NCBI GenBank assembly: GCA_004194705.1
Contig: SADC01000236.1
Coordinates: 124,001-188,000, forward strand
Source of the DNA: Ditylenchus dipsaci
Lineage: Eukaryota > Nematoda > Chromadorea > Rhabditida > Anguinidae
Direction: 5' to 3'
Length of the DNA stretch: 64,000 bases
Position numbers and translations under genes: made by a program. Each line of letters starts with the position of its first letter. The first letter of the stretch is position 1. Of this stretch, positions 54,495 through 64,000 are shown in pieces. A model generated the notes under the pieces. It was not told where the DNA came from. It saw nothing but the letters and a program-made list of their open reading frames with translations, and did not search any database.

Positions 54495-54625
54495 TACTCA
54501 TTTGCGCAAAACTCATTTGCGCAAAACCATTTGCGCAAACTCATTTGCGCAAACTCATTTGCGCAAAACTCATTTGCGCAAATTTTTAAAGTTACAGGTT
54601 CGAATCCCGTGGTAGCAGAAATTAT
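54495..54625 (+). repeat. ACTCATTTGCGCAAA tandem array abutting a tRNA-like 3' half
   Basis: Six copies of a 14-16-bp unit ACTCATTTGCGCAAA (54495-54585) are followed at once by ACAGGTTCGAATCCCGTGGT, a good B box with T-arm-like pairing, and GGTAGCAG. The 5' half of the tRNA is missing, as if replaced by the array. Confidence 0.6.
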
Positions 54626-54879
54626 TTTTTTCTTCACTGCAATAACTTTGAAGGTATCATACCCTATTCAGAATCGTGTCCTGAGCACGATTGAAATATA
54701 AACCCAGTCCTGGAGTAGTCCTGTAAGGCCACGTATCCAATTAGTGGTTTCTCCTCTCACCCACTCTCGTGTTGTACCCAATAGGAAAAATTTGCCTCTC
54801 TGTATTATATTCACTTTCAGTGTATTCAATGACTTTTTTGACTCTCACTTTCAGTAAAAAATTTGCTGTAATTTTAATT

Positions 54880-55300
54880 TTTTAGTCCTTAAACGACCAA
54901 CCAAGTGGTCGTCCACTTGGAGCAAACCCTAGAGCAAAAACGGTACTTATGCTGTTTGGGACCGACCGTCATTAAACAACAGGGGGACCAAGCCATTTTC
55001 AAGAAAAACAACAGGGGGGACCAAGGTAAAAATGACGGTCGTCCCAAACAGCATAAGTACCGCAAAAACTTTTTTTACTTTTTTGGTCTTAAAAAACTGT
55101 TTTCTGGACTAATTCAGGCATGCTGAAAATTTATATGTGGTTTGATACGACCACCTGGTACAACAAAAACAAGTGGTCGTACACTGGAATAAAAAAAAAT
55201 TTACGTTTTTCGGTTCCAAAACCTTTTTTCTGAATTGATTAGGCATGCAAAATTTGTTTGTCCACTCCAATAACCACAAAAGTTTAAGGTCGACCACCTT
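54880..55300. repeat. Dispersed CCAAGTGGTCGTCCACTTGG repeat copies
   Basis: Two head-to-head copies of the family at 14029-14640, separated by a hairpin of 'tacttatgctgtttggga' and its inverse (54945-55060). Confidence 0.6.
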
Positions 55301-55510
55301 AGTGGTTAACTAACCCACGGTATTTGATATTCCAGTTGGTTAACAGCATTTTGGTCTTAACAGACCGTGTTCAGGTACAATTTTGGATAGATACATTGAT
55401 TTTTCATATACTTTCAGTGTAATCCAAAATATCGGATTCTGGAGCTGAATGCCTATCAAAAGGTACCGGTTGACCTCCTATCAACCTGAGGTTTACTGGT
55501 CTAATAAAAA

Positions 55511-55527
55511 NNNNNNNNNNNNNNNNN
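55511..55527. other. Scaffold gap (17 N)
   Basis: Seventeen undetermined bases. The sequence to the right (55528-55790) is the inverse of a repeat at 15345-15600. A repeat boundary therefore probably caused the gap. Confidence 1.
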
Positions 55528-55790
55528 CTCAGGATCCACCCGCTGATCGGTCCGATCATTTCGAGGAGTTTATACTTTTACGTGCACCACCAAGTGCTGG
55601 GTTTGAAAGTGACTTCAACGTAAGAGAATTAATACTCTTTTGGTACTTATAGGCACTATAGAAGTGGCCCCTGTTTTGTCCCTTCCCCTCCCAATACAGC
55701 CCTTGAACCCTATTTTAATTGCTTTTCTGGACCTATGGCGAAATTATTGCTAAAAAATATGTTTTGACCACTCCTAAAAATCTTGATTTT
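55528..55790. repeat. Dispersed repeat next to the gap
   Basis: Inverse match to 15345-15600, including 'ctgggtttgaaagtgacttc', 'gtcccttcccctcccaatac' and 'ttgaccactcctaaaaatct'. Confidence 0.8.
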
Positions 55791-56460
55791 GCGGCGGGGG
55801 TATTAAGCCAGTAGGTCCGAGGATTGGGGGGGTAATAAGAAAGTAGCTGTTTTTGGGGGGGTATAAGCCAGTAGCGCCGAAACCGTCTATTTTGAAGAGG
55901 GGAGGGGGGTTAAAGCTACTTAGGTTTTGAAAAAGTGGCATCCATTTTGCTATAAAGCTGAATGGACGGGTCTTTAAAAGGGAGGGGGAAGTTTCATGGG
56001 GTGGCCATGAACTCAAGTTAGTAGAATCAATACACCTTTATTTTAATGAATAAGTTTTTGAGCTTCTGCAAGTGTAAAATATGGCAAAAAGCGAAAAAAT
56101 TATTAGGTCAATTACAAAAAGGAAAACTACTCCATTCAGCTTTGATAGCAAAATTAGATATATGCACAGTGCTGAGATGCGAGGATTAAAGGGGGGGGGA
56201 AGCCATTTAGGTTTGAAAAAGTGGCTTCCATGGCGCAGTGCCCCTACGTGGGTGTGCCCCTACGTGGGTTTGACCTGCAAACACCAAAAACACCATTGGG
56301 CCAAAAAAACGCGAGCACTACGCACTGCGCCATGGATGCCACTTTTTCAAACCTAAGTAGCTTCCCCCCCCCCTTTAAAGACCGTCATATTTTCAAAACC
56401 GTATATCTTGAAACCGTGCATTTTGAAAAACGTCTATTTTTGAAAACGCTATTTTGAAAT
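55791..56460. mobile_element. Palindromic G-run-rich element
   Basis: 'aagtagcttccccccccccc' near 56350 mirrors 'ggggggggaagccatttagg' near 56195. 'tggcttccatggcgcagtgc' faces 'gcactgcgccatggatgcca'. Runs of G at 55790-55920 belong to a related fragment. Confidence 0.65.
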
Positions 56461-56465
56461 TCGCT

Positions 56466-56643
56466 ACAGTCAAACTTCTCTATAAGCTACACCTCGGCAC
56501 CGATCCTACAGGTAGCTTATAGAGAGGTGTAGCTTATATAGGGGGTATATTATACGGAACATATCCCATTTGGGGCCGGACTCAGGTGTAGCTTATAAGG
56601 AAGTGTAGCTTATATGGAGTGTAGCTTATAAAGAAGTTTAACT
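56466..56643. mobile_element. CAGTC-ended element with GTAGCTTATA echo repeats
   Basis: CAGTCAAACTTCTCTATAAG after TA. 'tgtagcttataga' and variants occur six times. The right end is eroded (GAAGTTTAACTTA). Confidence 0.7.
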
Positions 56644-56912
56644 TATTTGAAAAGCCGTTGTATTTTGAAAAACGACTGTTTTTCAGAACCCTATTTTGTA
56701 ATGACGATACCGCCATCTGTGTACCGGAATTGAGTACTGAACTATCACTTAGATCCATGGGTTTACTATCTGAATCCAGTTATGTTGGAGCAATTGCATC
56801 GGACCACCTGGGTATCGCCACCTAAGTCGGAAACTTATTGTCCCGACTGTAAAGTAACATCTAAAATCGTCTTTTCTGCTCAAACCTATACTTAGGACAT
56901 GTTTTCCTATTA

Positions 56913-57060
56913 CAGTCGAACTCCGATATAAGGCCACCCCGCTATAAGGCCACCTCGAGACCAATTTTTTGGCCAGCAAAGAAAGAAATTAGTCAAAGTT
57001 CACCCCCGATATAAAGCCACCTTCGGCCGGTCCCCAGAGGCCTTATATCGAGTTCGACTG
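56913..57060. mobile_element. 148-bp CAGTC-ended MITE with ATATAAGGCCACC echoes, TA duplication
   Basis: CAGTCGAACTCCGATATAAG at the left and the inverse ending GAGTTCGACTG at the right, with TA outside. 'cgatataaggccacc' variants recur three times in direct orientation. Confidence 0.85.
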
Positions 57061-57062
57061 TA

Positions 57063-57630
57063 GTCTTCTGTTGCGAAAAGATGATGAACGGACAAAAAGC
57101 TTCCAATACAGTGGTAGGATGCTGTAGTGGTTAAAATACCTTTGGGCATTGCAAGCTACTAATTACTATACTGTACCCACCGGGCATAACCTCGGATCAT
57201 TTCTTCGGCAAAAAAATTTTCACCAGGAACAGACGGTTCCGTAACAAATGTTCGTGTCCGGAAAATTAAGAATATTTGAAAATGGTGCCCAAATGAGTAC
57301 GAACCCGTTTAGCAGCCGACTCAATTTCTAGTTCCAATTATTTTTATCGAGCTCTAAAATCTAATATGTAACCAAAAAATAACCTTATCAAATTTGCTGG
57401 TCATTTCGTATTCACAAAAGATGACAACGTCATTTCGAAGTTAAACATAACCTCTCGGTGGTTCAAAATGCAGACTTCTTGCAAAATCAGAATTTGCTCA
57501 CCATATTAGACATACCTGAACTCCACCTACGACATATTTCAGTTAAGAAATCCGAACTTTATTCCACAACAACAAACCAAAAACTAAACAATAATGTAAC
57601 AGTAAAGGTTGATCACTTTTTCGCTTGATT
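57063..57630. other. Spacer downstream of BRR2
   Basis: A weak A-box-like word, TGCTGTAGTGG (57121-57131), lacks a B box. No gene recognised. Confidence 0.45.

Positions 57631-64000
<6,370 letters not shown>

Noticed and set aside
54495..54590. CRISPR-like repeat
   Set aside because: Head-to-tail 14-16-bp units without spacers; an ordinary minisatellite.
57113..57190. tRNA gene downstream of BRR2
   Set aside because: Only an A-box-like word is present; no B box and no fold.

Overview
The window comes from a small-intron metazoan genome, most likely a nematode or a similar invertebrate. Spliceosomal introns are about 40-60 bp with GT(GC)/AG ends. The genes encode animal proteins: BRR2/SNRNP200, PGRMC, p47, UTP3, COP9 subunit 8 and a nematode-style BTB protein. 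Base composition is AT-rich. A phylum call from sequence alone is tentative. A 17-N scaffold gap lies at 55511-55527.

Real genes cover only about a fifth of the window. From left to right they are: COP9 signalosome subunit 8 (minus, 2944-3811) immediately downstream of UTP3/SAS10 (minus, 4026-6015) in an operon-like pair; a BTB-domain gene (plus, 23299-25561); a short gene ending in a membrane anchor (minus, 32480-32923) next to a p47-like SEP-domain gene (minus, 33058-33705); PGRMC-type heme-binding protein (plus, 34965-36962); a partial p47 paralogue (plus, 41118-41519); and the C-terminal two thirds of the spliceosomal helicase BRR2 (minus, 57631 to beyond 64000).

Everything else is dominated by hairpin or long-inverted-repeat mobile elements. 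Many have exact target-site duplications (TSDs) readable by eye. Elements with 8-bp TSDs are hAT-like. They include a 2-kb element with a recognisable BED-finger/hAT transposase remnant and a 5.4-kb fold-back. Elements with TA duplications fall into three groups: CAGTC-ended (pogo/Tigger-like), CAGGGTG-ended and CCGTAT-ended. There are also a mariner fragment and a CR1/jockey-type LINE. Several elements are nested so that the order of insertion can be read. In two cases a duplicated flanking sequence supplies the unoccupied site.

BRR2 and the BTB gene carry several single-base losses, mostly at homopolymers, which break otherwise well-conserved reading frames. In BRR2 these look more like uncorrected sequencing errors than decay. 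Other notable points are a UTP3 gene whose exons join in frame but skip the family's central domain, a p47 relative that ends before the UBX domain, and TTAGTG/TTAGAG/TCAAGG hexamer arrays in the arms of hAT-like elements.
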